Shown here: positions 7,855 to 16,921 of the stretch, in pieces
Layout of the letters: each line of letters begins with the position of its first letter
How positions within the stretch are numbered: the stretch's first letter is position 1
Assembly (NCBI RefSeq): GCF_000744815.1
Contig: NZ_JQMQ01000005.1
Span: 2,178,055 to 2,242,054, forward strand
DNA length: 64,000 nucleotides
Direction: 5' to 3'
Origin: Phaeacidiphilus oryzae TH49
GTDB lineage: Bacteria; Actinomycetota; Actinomycetes; Streptomycetales; Streptomycetaceae
Position numbers and translations under genes: made by a program
The notes under the pieces: model-generated
Told to the model about the DNA's origin: nothing
Databases searched by the model: none
The model's input: only the letters and a program-made list of their open reading frames with translations

Positions 7855-9261
7855 ATGCCGAAACGAATCGTGTTGCGCGCACTGGCCGCCGGGAGCGCCG
7901 CGCTGCTCGCCTCCGCCGCACTGCCGGCGGCCGGCGCCCTCGCCGACAGCGGAACGGCGGCGACGGCCGCCGCCCACTACAGCGGAACCCTCGCGGACGG
8001 CGCCCAGTGGATCGCCGACGTCCCCCCGGGCACCGCCTGGAACGGCACCGTTCTGCTCTTCAGCCACGGCTTCGGCCCGACCGTCGCACAGGACTCCCCC
8101 AGCGACGGCGTCGCCCAGGCACTGCTGGCCCGCGGCTACGCCCTGGCCGGCTCCTCCTACGACCCCAACGGCTCCTGGTGGGCGCTGAACAGCGCCGAGC
8201 ACGACCAGTTCGCCACCCTCGACGCCTTCGACGCCACCGTGGGCGCGGCCACCGGCCACCGCCCGAGCCGGGTGATCGCGGTCGGCGAGTCGATGGGCGG
8301 GCTGGTCAACGCCCAGCTGGCGCGGGACGGCGGCGGCCGGATCGACGGCGCCCTGGGCCTCTGCGGACTGGTCGCCGGCGGCGTCGACCTGGACGAGTAC
8401 CAGCTGGACGGGGAGTACGCGATCGCCCGGCTGCTGGACCCGGCGGGCGGCGTGAAGCTGGTGGACTTCTCCTCGGCGGCGGACGCCCAGGCCACCGCGG
8501 ACCGGCTGGCGGCGCTGGTGACCGCGGCCCAGCAGACGCCCGCCGGGCGGGCCCGGATCGCCCTCGCCGCCGCGTACCTGAACACCGCCGACTGGGCGCC
8601 GGGCCTCAACCCGCCCGCCGCCGGCGACTATCCGGGACAGGAGGCGCAGCAGTACGACTGGCTGGTCACCCAGGGCGTCCTGGCCTTCGTCGAGTTCGGC
8701 CGGTACGAGGTCGAGCAGTCGGCCGGCGGCAACACCTCCTGGACCACCGGCGTGGACTTCCGCCGGCTGCTGGACTCCTCCGTCCACCTCCGCGAGGTGC
8801 GCGGGCTGTACCGGGCGGCCGGGCTGGACCTGGACGCGGACCTGTCCGCGCTGGACAGCGGGCCGCGGGTGGCCGCGGATCCGGCGGCGGTGGCCCGGCT
8901 CCGGACCTCGTCGACGGCCGGCCAGTCGCTGGCCGTACCGCTCCTCGACCTCCACACCACGGCCGACCAGCTGGTGCCGGTCGAGCAGGAGAACGCCTTC
9001 GCGCGCCGGGTGGCGCGGTCCGGGGACGGCGGCCTGCTGCGGCAGGCGTACGTGTCCCGGCAGAGCCACTGCAACTTCACCACCGCCGAGGTGGTGGCCG
9101 GCCTGGAGGCCGTCGACTCCCGTGTCAGCACCGGCCGTTGGGGCGCCTCGGCGACCGCGGGGGCCCTGCAGACCGCGGCGGAGGCGATGGGCCCCGCGGC
9201 CGGTGGAGCGGCGTTCACCGACTTCCGTCCGCCCCGGCTGGTGGGAGCCGACGCCCGCTAG
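7855..9261 (+). CDS. secreted alpha/beta hydrolase
   Basis: A 468-residue exported hydrolase. Residues ~1-32 are a signal peptide with a KR pair, an alanine-rich core and an ALADS cleavage region. HGF at 71-73 is the oxyanion loop and GESMGG carries nucleophile Ser146; an Asp in DLHTTADQLVP and a His in SRQSHCNFT are the likely remaining triad members. The family covers esterases, peptidases and PHB-depolymerase-like enzymes, so the substrate cannot be told. The open frame extends upstream to 7735, but the ATG at 7855 is chosen because it begins the signal peptide and sits seven bases after a good -10. Confidence 0.85.
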   Translation: MPKRIVLRALAAGSAALLASAALPAAGALADSGTAATAAAHYSGTLADGAQWIADVPPGTAWNGTVLLFSHGFGPTVAQDSPSDGVAQALLARGYALAGSSYDPNGSWWALNSAEHDQFATLDAFDATVGAATGHRPSRVIAVGESMGGLVNAQLARDGGGRIDGALGLCGLVAGGVDLDEYQLDGEYAIARLLDPAGGVKLVDFSSAADAQATADRLAALVTAAQQTPAGRARIALAAAYLNTADWAPGLNPPAAGDYPGQEAQQYDWLVTQGVLAFVEFGRYEVEQSAGGNTSWTTGVDFRRLLDSSVHLREVRGLYRAAGLDLDADLSALDSGPRVAADPAAVARLRTSSTAGQSLAVPLLDLHTTADQLVPVEQENAFARRVARSGDGGLLRQAYVSRQSHCNFTTAEVVAGLEAVDSRVSTGRWGASATAGALQTAAEAMGPAAGGAAFTDFRPPRLVGADAR

Positions 9262-9272
9262 CGCCGCGGGCT

Positions 9273-9297
9273 CGCCAGCGCCGGGGGCCCGCTGGCG
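9273..9297 (+). terminator. terminator hairpin after the hydrolase gene
   Basis: CGCCAGCG (9273-9280) and CGCTGGCG (9290-9297) form a perfect 8-bp stem, without a T-run, eleven bases after the stop codon. It lies between convergent genes. Confidence 0.55.
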
Positions 9298-9427
9298 CCG
9301 CGGTGGCCGCGAAGCGGACGGGCTCCGGTCCTGGGGGCGGTCGTCCCGTGGTCGCTTTTGTACAAGACCCACGGCTTCGGTTCGCGCACCCTGGTTCCGG
9401 GCGCGGGGGACGCGCCCGGGTGCAGCA

Positions 9428-9525
9428 CGGCGGTGGAAGGTACGGGCCCGGCCGGCAGCAGGGGGAGCTACGTGCCTGACCGGGGAGGGCGCGTACCGGC
9501 GGGCCGCGGGTACCTCCCACCGCCG
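9428..9525. repeat. long-range inverted repeat between convergent genes
   Basis: Arms at 9428-9443 (CGGCGGTGGAAGGTAC) and 9510-9525 match at 15 of 16 positions with a 66-base loop. The rest of the stretch 9298-9553 shows no gene. The repeat could form a stem downstream of the mce operon or be a relic of a small mobile element. Confidence 0.5.
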
Positions 9526-9553
9526 CGCTGACACCCACGGCCGGGGCCGGAGC

Positions 9554-10309
9554 TCAGAGGGCGTCCACGGCCTCGACCCGCCACCCGCCCGAGGTGTGCG
9601 CCATGGTGAACCGCACCCGGTCGAGGTCGACCCTGGACCCCGCCACCTTGGTGCTGGTGGTGGTCTGGTTGACGAACAGCAGGACCACCACCCGGTTCCG
9701 CGTCGCGGAGACCACCGAGACGGCCGGAGCCCCGCCGATCGGCGCCTTCGCCACCACGGCCCGTACGACGCCGTGGTACCGGCCGGCCGTCGGCCCGACC
9801 ACGGACGCGGTGGTGCGGGCGTACTCGCTGCGGAAGCCGCCGGTGATGTACGTCCGCGCGGTGGCGAAGTCCCTGTTCAGATGCCGGTAGTCATAGGAGA
9901 GGACGGCCGGTGCGGCGAGCCGCGCGGCGGCGCTCGCGGCGGTCGCGGCCCGCGCGGTCTCCCGCGCGTTCCACCAGTCGCGGGCCGCCACCCCGGCCGA
10001 GGCGAGCGCCACCGCGCAGGCGACGGCGAGCCCGGCGCACACCGCCGCGCGCCCGCGCGAGGGCGCGCGGGGGGTCGCGGTCTCCGCCGCCACCTCCGCC
10101 ACCTCCTCCGCCTGCTCCGTCGTCTGCCCCCTCGTCTCCTTCTCTGCTTCGGCGGGCGGCTCCGGCCGCTCCAGGAGGTCCGACGGCGCCGCCGCCGGCG
10201 CCGCCGGTGCCACCGGCGCGGACCGCGCGCGCTCGCGCCGCTTGCGCGCGGCCCGCTGGGCGGCCGCCAGCCGGCCGGAGGTGGTGCGCGGGGAGTCGGA
10301 GTCAGCCAT
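9554..10309 (-). CDS. Mce-associated membrane protein (second)
   Basis: A 251-residue single-pass protein: a basic, Ala/Pro/Glu-rich cytoplasmic stretch (1-~85), one transmembrane helix (AAVCAGLAVACAVALASAGVA, split here only by eye, ~88-108) and a ~140-residue outer domain with the YDYRHLNRDF pattern and final GGWRVEAVDAL. This architecture, a NTF2-like outer domain after one helix, is that of Mce-associated proteins (Mam/Mas), which support Mce transporter stability. It is the last gene of the mce operon, six bases after its paralogue. Confidence 0.8.
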   Translation of the reverse strand: MADSDSPRTTSGRLAAAQRAARKRRERARSAPVAPAAPAAAPSDLLERPEPPAEAEKETRGQTTEQAEEVAEVAAETATPRAPSRGRAAVCAGLAVACAVALASAGVAARDWWNARETARAATAASAAARLAAPAVLSYDYRHLNRDFATARTYITGGFRSEYARTTASVVGPTAGRYHGVVRAVVAKAPIGGAPAVSVVSATRNRVVVLLFVNQTTTSTKVAGSRVDLDRVRFTMAHTSGGWRVEAVDAL

Positions 10310-10315
10310 CGTCCA

Positions 10316-10894
10316 TCAGCTCACAAACGCGAGGTCGGAGGTCAGCCAGCGCCCGCCGCTGCGGGTGAGGTCCAGCTGCAGCCGGTAGTTGAGGGTCTGC
10401 CCCTTCGGCGTCCGGGTGTTTCTGACCTGGCTGTCCGCCACCACCAGCACCCGCGCCGAACCGTCGTCGGCGCGGAGGATCCCGGCCTCGATCACCTGCC
10501 CCTGGGAGACCGATCTGTTCTGCGCCACCAGTGCGGACAGCTCCTGCGACTGCGAGCTGAACTGCTGCTTGAAACCGCCGGTGGCGCCGCTGAGCACGTT
10601 CTTCAGGTCGCGGTCGTAGGAGTGGTAGTCCAGGGAGAGGAAGTCGACCGCGGTCTGCCGGGCGGCGGCCAGCACCGCCTGGTCGCGCTCCGCGCGGGCC
10701 TGCGCCTCGCGCGCCTGGACGGCCGCCCAGCCGCCTCCGGCGAGCACCAGCGCCAGCAGCACGGCCAGCGCGTACGGCAGCGGGCCCGCCGTCCAGCGCG
10801 CCCACGCGCCTCGCACGCGCGGGAGTCCGCGCGCCAGTCCGCGCGGGAGTCCGCGCGGTCGGCTCACGCCGAGGTGGGGCCGACGAGCAGCCAT
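10316..10894 (-). CDS. Mce-associated membrane protein (first)
   Basis: A 192-residue paralogue of the next gene. It has a basic N-terminus rich in R-G-L-P repeats, a transmembrane helix (LPYALAVLLALVLAGGGWAA) and an outer domain with DFLSLDYHSYDRDLKNVL and GGRWLTSDLAFVS, matching the YDYRHLNRDF and GGWRVEAVDAL regions of the neighbour. The ATG at 10894 is preferred: AAGGA lies nine bases upstream and the start overlaps the end of mceF by 31 bases. The same frame continues upstream over mceF but has no coding character there. It probably stabilises the Mce complex in the cell envelope. Confidence 0.8.
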   Translation of the reverse strand: MAARRPHLGVSRPRGLPRGLARGLPRVRGAWARWTAGPLPYALAVLLALVLAGGGWAAVQAREAQARAERDQAVLAAARQTAVDFLSLDYHSYDRDLKNVLSGATGGFKQQFSSQSQELSALVAQNRSVSQGQVIEAGILRADDGSARVLVVADSQVRNTRTPKGQTLNYRLQLDLTRSGGRWLTSDLAFVS

Positions 10895-12081
10895 TTCCAC
10901 GAGTCCTTTCCGAAGAGGTTCTGCTGTCCACCGGTCGAGCCGAGCTCCACCGAGCCGGTCGGGGCCGCGGTCTGGTCCGTCTCCTTCGGCGCGTTCTGCG
11001 CGCCCCGGACGTCGGTCCCGCTGCTCGGTGCGGCGGTGCAGCGGGCGGCGGTGTTCGGCGTCCGCGGGGCGGTGTCCGCCGGGCTCCGCCACCGGGTGCC
11101 CTGGTAACCGGTGGTGCACGGCGCCGGCGACTCGGAGTTCAGCTCGACGCCGAGCCGGATGGAGAGGTCCGGGGTGAGCACCGAGTCCGCCGCGGCGGCG
11201 GCCAACGGGACCAGCACCAGCAGCTGCCGGATCCCGGCCACGTGCGCGGTGGTGATCCGGCTGCCGGTCAGCAGGTTCGCCAGCATCATCGGCACCGCCG
11301 AACGCACCTGCTGGAGCAGGCCGTTGAGCTGCTCGGCGGCGACCGGTCCCTGCTGGAGGATCTTCCGCAGATCGCCGTCGCCGGCCTTGACCGTGGCGGT
11401 CAGCCGGTCGAGATCGCGGGAGAACCCCAGGATGGCGGAGCCCGAGTCGGCCTGGGTGGTCAGCACCGTACGGGCCTGCCGCAGCAGGCCGATGGTCTGC
11501 GGCAGGTTGGCCTGGGCGGAGTCGATCAGCCGGTCCCCGGAGTCGATCAGCTGCCGCAGCCGCGGCCCCTCGCCCGCGAACGCCTTACCCAACTCGTCCA
11601 CGGTGATCCGGAGTTGGTCCGGCGGCACGGATCCGGCCAGCCGGTCCAGACTGGTGATCAGCGTCTCCGGCGGCAGCGGCGTACGGGTGTCGACCCGCGC
11701 GATGGCGCTTCCCGCGTGCAGGTAGGGGCCGCCCGAGCTGCGCGGCTGGAGGTCGAGGTACGGCTCGCCGACCGCGGACCGGTCGGCGACGACGGCGAGG
11801 GTGTCGGCCGGGACCCGGCTGCCGTGGTCCAGCTGGAGGTCGGCGTCCACGCCGTCGGCGGTGAGCCGGAGCGCGGCGACCTTGCCGACGTCGGTGCCGC
11901 GGTAGGTGACCTCGGAGCCCTCGTAGACCCCGCCGGTCTCCGGGAGGTGGACGGTGACCCGGTAGCCGGAGGGCGCGATCGCGTCGGCGAGGCCGGCGTA
12001 GCGGGCGCCGACGTAGCCGATGCCGAGGACGGTGACGGCGGTGAAGGCGATCAGCTGGTTGCGCGCCATGCGGCCGATCAT
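10864..12081 (-). CDS. mceF: Mce-family protein, last of six (MceF position)
   Basis: A 405-residue MlaD-domain protein anchored by one N-terminal helix (QLIAFTAVTVLGIGYVGARY). The MlaD domain spans residues ~35-115 (YRVTVHLPETGGVYEGSEVTYRG broken into strands; VGKVAALRL; YLDLQP). A long helical region follows (~120-290), then a low-complexity Thr/Ala-rich tail. In mycobacterial Mce systems six such subunits build a hexameric channel across the periplasm. Its ATG overlaps the restored TGA of mceE in an ATGA, which is strong support for both the start and the operon. Confidence 0.88.
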   Translation of the reverse strand: MIGRMARNQLIAFTAVTVLGIGYVGARYAGLADAIAPSGYRVTVHLPETGGVYEGSEVTYRGTDVGKVAALRLTADGVDADLQLDHGSRVPADTLAVVADRSAVGEPYLDLQPRSSGGPYLHAGSAIARVDTRTPLPPETLITSLDRLAGSVPPDQLRITVDELGKAFAGEGPRLRQLIDSGDRLIDSAQANLPQTIGLLRQARTVLTTQADSGSAILGFSRDLDRLTATVKAGDGDLRKILQQGPVAAEQLNGLLQQVRSAVPMMLANLLTGSRITTAHVAGIRQLLVLVPLAAAAADSVLTPDLSIRLGVELNSESPAPCTTGYQGTRWRSPADTAPRTPNTAARCTAAPSSGTDVRGAQNAPKETDQTAAPTGSVELGSTGGQQNLFGKDSWKWLLVGPTSA

Positions 12082-13441
12082 GTGGTCATCCCCCTCGTCA
12101 TCATCCCGGCGAAGGCCGCCTCACCGTCGCCGGTGCGGTAGCCGCTGTCGCAGAGCAGCGGGCAGAGGACCCCGCCGTTGCCGCCGGAACCCGAACCGGA
12201 ACCCGAGCCCGAGCCGCCCGCGCCGCCGGAACCCCCGGAACCCCCGGAACCCCGGAGCCGGAACCCCCCGACCCCGAGCCTCCGCCCAGCAGCCCGCCGA
12301 CCCCGCCGAGAAGGCCGCCCGAGCCGCCCGCTCCACCCGGGCCGCCCCCTCCGGAGCCGCCCTTGCCGCCCTTGCCGCCACCCGATCCGCCGGACCCCCG
12401 CGGATCGGTCAGCCCACCGACGACCGTCCGGTAGAGGCTGGTGAAGTCCAGGTTCACGGTCGCATCGGTGTTGATGTAGTCGCCCTTCATCGCCGCGACC
12501 ACGTCCTCCGGGAGCGGGAAGGTCTCCAGGATGTCCAGCGCCGGGACCAGGTTCTTCCCGGCCTGGTCGAGCCGGGTCAGGATCGGCCGCAGATCGGCCA
12601 GGTCGCCGAGGAGGTCCGCCTGGGAGGCGTTGATCACCCGGGTGCCGACGATGCCGAGCCGGGCGAGCGAGGTGACCATCCCGGTGAGGTTCCGCCGCTG
12701 GTCGGCGAGGAGCCGAAGGGCCTGCGGCAGGGTGTCCAGCGCCTGGTCGACGGTGCCGCTCTCGCGGTCGATCCGGGCGGTGAGCCGGTCCATCCCGGCC
12801 AGCGCCCGGACGATCTGGTCACGCTGCCCGTCGAGCCCGCCGACCAGCCGGTCAAGCTGCTGGAGGAGGTCCCGGGCCCGGTCCGTGCGCCCTCCCAGCA
12901 CGTCGTTCAACTCCGAGGCGATGGTGTGCAGTTGGGCCACCCCGCCGCCGTTGAGCAGGGCGGAGAGGGCGGCGAGCACCTGCTCCACCGAGACGTCCTG
13001 GGTGGTCCGGGAGAGCGGGATGACGGCACCGTCGCGCAGCTCCCCGGCGGCCGGCCGGCCGATCGGGGGCTCCAGGGCCACGTACTTCTCGCCCAGCGGG
13101 CTGGTCTGGCGCAGCTCGGCGACGGCGTTCGCGGGCAGCCGCGTACGGTCCGAGACGGCCAGCCGCACATCCGCGTGCCAGCCGTCCAGCGAGACGCTGC
13201 GCACCTGGCCGACCGGCACCCCGCCGACCTTGACGGCGGACTGCGGCACCAGGTCCATCACGTCCGGGAACTGCACCGTCACCGCGTAGGTGCGCCCGCC
13301 GGAGCCGGCCCCGCCGGGCAGCCGCAGCGACTCCGCTCCGGCGCCGAGCCCGCAGCCGGAGACCAGCAGCGCGCCGCCGAGGACGAGCGCCCCCGCGCCC
13401 AGCCCGCGCCGGCGCACGGCCGCCTGCCGTCGTCTCGCCAT
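12078..13441 (-). CDS. mceE: Mce-family lipoprotein (MceE position), frameshifted near the end
   Basis: An Mce lipoprotein like mycobacterial LprK. After the start (ATG at 13441, overlapping the mceD stop as TGATG) comes a basic stretch and a lipobox, LLVSGC, so the protein is lipid-anchored. The MlaD domain follows (TYAVTVQFPDV, VGQVRSVSLDG, KYVALEP), then helices and a Gly/Ser-rich tail. As written the frame stops at 12101 (446 residues). In the Gly/Ser repeat the C-run at 12250-12253 has four bases, whereas the two sister units at 12232-12236 and 12241-12245 have five. Adding one base restores a tail ending in VLCPLLCDSGYRTGDGE and then MMTRGMTT, with a TGA at 12078-12080 that overlaps the mceF ATG. 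The coordinates given are those of the restored gene. Confidence 0.82.
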
Positions 13442-14748
13442 CAGGACCCGCCCTTCCCGCCGAGGATCCCGCCCAGCGTCCGGTCCAGCCCGCCGCCGCT
13501 GCCGGAGGCACCCGGGCCGCCGGCACCCGAGCCGCTCACGCCGCCGTTCCCGGTGACGGGCGCGGTCAGCTCGCCGAGCGGGTCGAGGATTCTCCGCAGC
13601 AGCGGGCAGTCGGGGTCCCGCCCCCCGGTCTTCAGCAGCGAGCAGACGAACAGCCCGGGGCTGCGCAGCTCCGCGTAGTTGGGCCGCACCATGACGGCGG
13701 CCGCGTTCGGGTCGTAGGCGCGGGCCAGGTCGTCCAGGCCGACCGGGGCCACGTCCAGGATCTCCTGGAGCGCGGAGCGCTCGTCCACCAGCACCTTGCT
13801 CACCTGGGTCAGCTCGCCCACCGAGCCGGCCATCCGGTCCCGGTTGTCCGCCACGAAGCCGGCCAGCTGGGTCAGCACGTCCGCCAGGCCGTGGAGCATC
13901 GCGGCCAGGTCCTGCCGCTCGCCGGCCAGCTGGCCGGAGACCTGCTGCAGGCTGGTGGCGAACTGCCGTACCTGGGAGTCGTTCCGGGCCAGCGCGGTGG
14001 TGAAGGTCTGGAGCTGCCGCACCGTTGCGAAGAGGTCGCCACGGCCGCCGGAGAGGGTGCCGACCGCCTGGGCCAGGTCCTCGATGGCCTGGTTGGCCTT
14101 GGCGCCCTGGCCGTTCAGGTTGGCCGAGCCGGTGGCGAGCAGCCGGGAGAGAGCGCCGTCCCGGTTGGCGCCGGAGGGGCCGAGCGCCTGGGCGAGGGTG
14201 TTCAGGCTGGCGAGGGTGGTGTCCAGTTCGACCGGGACGGCGGTGCGCCGCTCGGGGATGACGGCCCCGGAGCTCAGCACGGGCCCCTTGGTCCAGGCCG
14301 GGATCAGCTGCAGGTACCGGTCGCCGACCAGGGAGGAGCTGATCAGCCCGAGCCGCGCGTCGGCCGGCACCCGGACCCTCGCGTCGTACTCCAGGTCCAC
14401 CCGCACCCGGGTGCCCTCCGGGGTGATCCGGGTGACCTTCCCCACCGGCACCCCCATCACCTTGACGTCCGAGCCGGTGTAGAGCCCCACCGTCCGCGAG
14501 AAGTAGGCCGTCACCCGCACCTGGGCCGGCCCCGGCCGCAGCACCACGCCCAGCCCGACGCCGCCGCCGCCGACCAGCCCCAGCGCCACCACCGCCGCCA
14601 GCACCCGCCCGCGCCGGCTCCGCGGCCGCCACCACTTCCGCCCCCGCTCCCGCTGGTTTCCGGCCGTCCCGGCCGTCCCGCCGGAGCCCAGGAGCGACTT
14701 CGCCGTCCGGCGGAGACCGCCGGCGATCCGCCTCACCGCTGCCCGCAT
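13441..14748 (-). CDS. mceD: Mce-family protein (MceD position)
   Basis: A 435-residue Mce subunit. A basic N-terminus leads to a transmembrane helix (VLAAVVALGLVGGGGVGLGV), the MlaD domain (RVTAYFSRTVGLYTGSDVKV, VGKVTRI, GDRYLQLIP), a long alpha-helical part with regular Gln/Leu spacing, and a Gly/Ser-rich end. VCSLLKTGGRDPDCPLL carries a conserved-looking pair of cysteines. It starts at ATG 14748 in a TGATG overlap with mceC and ends in another with mceE, so translation is coupled on both sides. The open frame continues far upstream, opposite real codons of mceC, and is not coding there. Confidence 0.88.
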   Translation of the reverse strand: MRAAVRRIAGGLRRTAKSLLGSGGTAGTAGNQRERGRKWWRPRSRRGRVLAAVVALGLVGGGGVGLGVVLRPGPAQVRVTAYFSRTVGLYTGSDVKVMGVPVGKVTRITPEGTRVRVDLEYDARVRVPADARLGLISSSLVGDRYLQLIPAWTKGPVLSSGAVIPERRTAVPVELDTTLASLNTLAQALGPSGANRDGALSRLLATGSANLNGQGAKANQAIEDLAQAVGTLSGGRGDLFATVRQLQTFTTALARNDSQVRQFATSLQQVSGQLAGERQDLAAMLHGLADVLTQLAGFVADNRDRMAGSVGELTQVSKVLVDERSALQEILDVAPVGLDDLARAYDPNAAAVMVRPNYAELRSPGLFVCSLLKTGGRDPDCPLLRRILDPLGELTAPVTGNGGVSGSGAGGPGASGSGGGLDRTLGGILGGKGGS

Positions 14749-15839
14749 CACCCACCGCCCTTCGCCGCCGCGCCCACGACCGGCGGGGCGCCGGCGGATC
14801 CGCCGCCCGGCGCGGAGGCGCCCAGCGTCTGAGGTGGGGTGGCCAGGTTCTGGATGTAGGCGTCGAACCAGCGGCCGCTGCCGAACGCGTTGGTGTAGAG
14901 CCGGAGGAACGGCGCCATCAGCCGGATCCCCTTCTCCAGCGACGCCCTGTTCCGCCGCAGCATGTCCAGCACCTGGTTCAGCCGGTCCAGCGCGGGCGCG
15001 ACCTGGCCGCGGTCCTCCCCGATCGCGGCGCTGATCTGGCTGCCCAGCCGGGTGGTGTCCCGCAGCAGGGCGTCGATCACCTGCCGGCGGGCGGACAGCT
15101 CGGCGAGCAGCTGGTCGCCCTCCTTCACCAGCTCGGTGACCTGCCCGCCGCGGTCCGCCAGCACCCGGCTGACCCGGTCGGCCCGGGCCAGCAGCTCGCG
15201 CAGCTCGCCGTCCCGCGAGGCGATCGTCCGGGACAGCCGGGAGAGCCCGTCGACCGTCCCGCGCACCGCCGCCGGGGTGTCCTGGAAGGCGGCGGAGACG
15301 GTGTCCAGCGAGCGCGCCAGCTGCGCGGTGTCGATCCGCCCGGTCTCGGTGGAGAGCTGCCCGATCGCCGCCACCACGTCGTACGGCGGGGTGGTGCGCG
15401 CCACCGGGATCGTCCCGTCCGAGGGCAGCCGCCCGGAGCCCGCCGGGACGAGCGCCAGCACGTCCTGCCCGAGGAGCGTCTTGACCTTGATCGCGGCGGT
15501 CGTCCGGTCGCCCAGCCGCGGGCCGCCCTTGACCCGGAAGACGACCGTCACCCGCCCGCCGTCCAGCGAGAGTCCGCGCACCTCTCCCACCCGCACCCCG
15601 GCGATGGTCACGTCGTCCCCGCTGTGCAGCCCGCCGACCTCGGTGAACTCGGCCCGGTAGGCGGTGCCGGAGAGGATCGGCAGATTCTGCGCGTTGAACG
15701 CGAGCAGCGTGAGCAGCCCGACCGCGACGAGCCCGACGGTCCCCACGACCAGCGGGTTGCGATCCCGGAAGGGCCGCCCGAACCATCCCCTCAGCCCGGA
15801 GACCAGCCGGGGACCCAGCTCTCGCGCGAAACCGCTCAC
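14748..15839 (-). CDS. mceC: Mce-family protein (MceC position)
   Basis: A 363-residue Mce subunit with a transmembrane helix near residues 28-48 (PLVVGTVGLVAVGLLTLLAF), an MlaD domain (YRAEFTEVGGLHSGDDVTI, VGEVRGLSLDGG, DVLALVPAG) and a helical region with repeated Leu/Asp/Arg heptads. FGSGRWFDAYIQNLATPP near the end matches the end of MceC-type proteins. The GTG at 15839 overlaps the mceB stop as GTGA and is the natural start; the ~35 codons before it lie inside mceB. Confidence 0.88.
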   Translation of the reverse strand: MSGFARELGPRLVSGLRGWFGRPFRDRNPLVVGTVGLVAVGLLTLLAFNAQNLPILSGTAYRAEFTEVGGLHSGDDVTIAGVRVGEVRGLSLDGGRVTVVFRVKGGPRLGDRTTAAIKVKTLLGQDVLALVPAGSGRLPSDGTIPVARTTPPYDVVAAIGQLSTETGRIDTAQLARSLDTVSAAFQDTPAAVRGTVDGLSRLSRTIASRDGELRELLARADRVSRVLADRGGQVTELVKEGDQLLAELSARRQVIDALLRDTTRLGSQISAAIGEDRGQVAPALDRLNQVLDMLRRNRASLEKGIRLMAPFLRLYTNAFGSGRWFDAYIQNLATPPQTLGASAPGGGSAGAPPVVGAAAKGGG

Positions 15840-16921
15840 TGCGGGCACCTCGCCGTCGTGTACCGCAGCGCGGGGATCCTGACCTGCCCCAGCGTCGGCA
15901 GGGTGACCGCCCCCCGCAGATCGCACAGGTAGAAGTTGAACCACGAGCCGTAGGAGGCCGCCCCGATCAGCGACTGGGCCCGCCCCGGCAGCTGCCGCAC
16001 GGTCTGCTGGAACTGCCCGTCGTTCGCGGCCAGCGCGCCGGCGAGGGTGTTCAGCTGCGACAGGTCGGCCCGCAGGTCCGGGCGGGCCTGCTGGGTGAGC
16101 CCCGCGGTGGCGCTCGCCAGCGAGTCGATGCCGCCGAGCGAGTCCCCGACGGCCTGCCGGTCCTGCGCCAATCCGCCCACCAGCCGCTGGAGTTGGGTGA
16201 GCAGCCCGTCGAACTGACTGCTCCGCCGGTCGAGGGTGCCGAGCAGCCGGTCGAGGTTGTCCACCACCGAGCCGATCAGCTGGTCCCGGTCGGCGAGAGT
16301 GCCGGTGAGCTGCGCGGTCTGGGTGAGAAGGGTGGTCATGGTGCCGCCCTCACCCTGGAAGACCTGGATGATCTCGCTGGCCAGCTGGTTGACGTCGCCC
16401 GGGCTGAGCGCGGCGAAGAGCGGTTTGAAGCCGTCCAGCAGGACGTCGAGGTCGAGGGCGGGCCGGGTCCTGGACAGCGGGATGGTCGATCCCCCGGGCA
16501 GCTCGGCCCCGTCTCCCGGCCCCTCGGTGAGGGCCAGGTACCGGCGGCCGAGGAGGTCGCGGTAGCGGATCACCGCTCCGGTGCTCACCAGCAGCGGCCG
16601 GCTGGTGGAGACGGTGAAGCTGACCTCGGCCTGGTCCTCCCCGTGGACGCCGATCCCGGTCACCTTGCCGACCCGCACCCCGGCGACCCGTACGTCGTCC
16701 CCGTCCGAGAGCCCGGTGACGTCCGTGAAGACCGCGTGGTAGGTGCGGACCGGACCGGAGTCCGCGTTCGACACCAGCACCGCGAGCCCGCCGGTGACCA
16801 GCACCATCAGCAGGGCGAAGACACCGAACCTGATCGCTGCCCCCACCGGGCGGCCGCGCCTGGGGCCACCGCCGGAAAGACCCGAGAGACCGGGGAGACC
16901 GGAGAGACCGGGGATCCTCAC
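15836..16921 (-). CDS. mceB: Mce-family protein (MceB position)
   Basis: A 361-residue Mce subunit. The first 20 residues carry a short G-L-S repeat, then a transmembrane helix (FGVFALLMVLVTGGLAVLV), an MlaD domain (YHAVFTDVTGLSDGDDVRV, VGKVTGIGV, RRYLALTEG), and a helical needle region. GSWFNFYLCDLRGAVTLP near the C-terminus is the usual MceB ending. The ATG at 16921 overlaps the mceA stop (ATGA). Confidence 0.9.
   Translation of the reverse strand: MRIPGLSGLPGLSGLSGGGPRRGRPVGAAIRFGVFALLMVLVTGGLAVLVSNADSGPVRTYHAVFTDVTGLSDGDDVRVAGVRVGKVTGIGVHGEDQAEVSFTVSTSRPLLVSTGAVIRYRDLLGRRYLALTEGPGDGAELPGGSTIPLSRTRPALDLDVLLDGFKPLFAALSPGDVNQLASEIIQVFQGEGGTMTTLLTQTAQLTGTLADRDQLIGSVVDNLDRLLGTLDRRSSQFDGLLTQLQRLVGGLAQDRQAVGDSLGGIDSLASATAGLTQQARPDLRADLSQLNTLAGALAANDGQFQQTVRQLPGRAQSLIGAASYGSWFNFYLCDLRGAVTLPTLGQVRIPALRYTTARCPQ

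Noticed and set aside
12180-12380. Tandem GGAACCCCC repeats as a possible regulatory array
   Set aside because: They code the Gly/Ser tail of MceE; only the length of one C-run is notable.
13441-15786. A longer mceD reading frame starting far upstream
   Set aside because: The upstream part lies over mceC in another frame and lacks Mce features; the TGATG overlap at 14748 sets the start.
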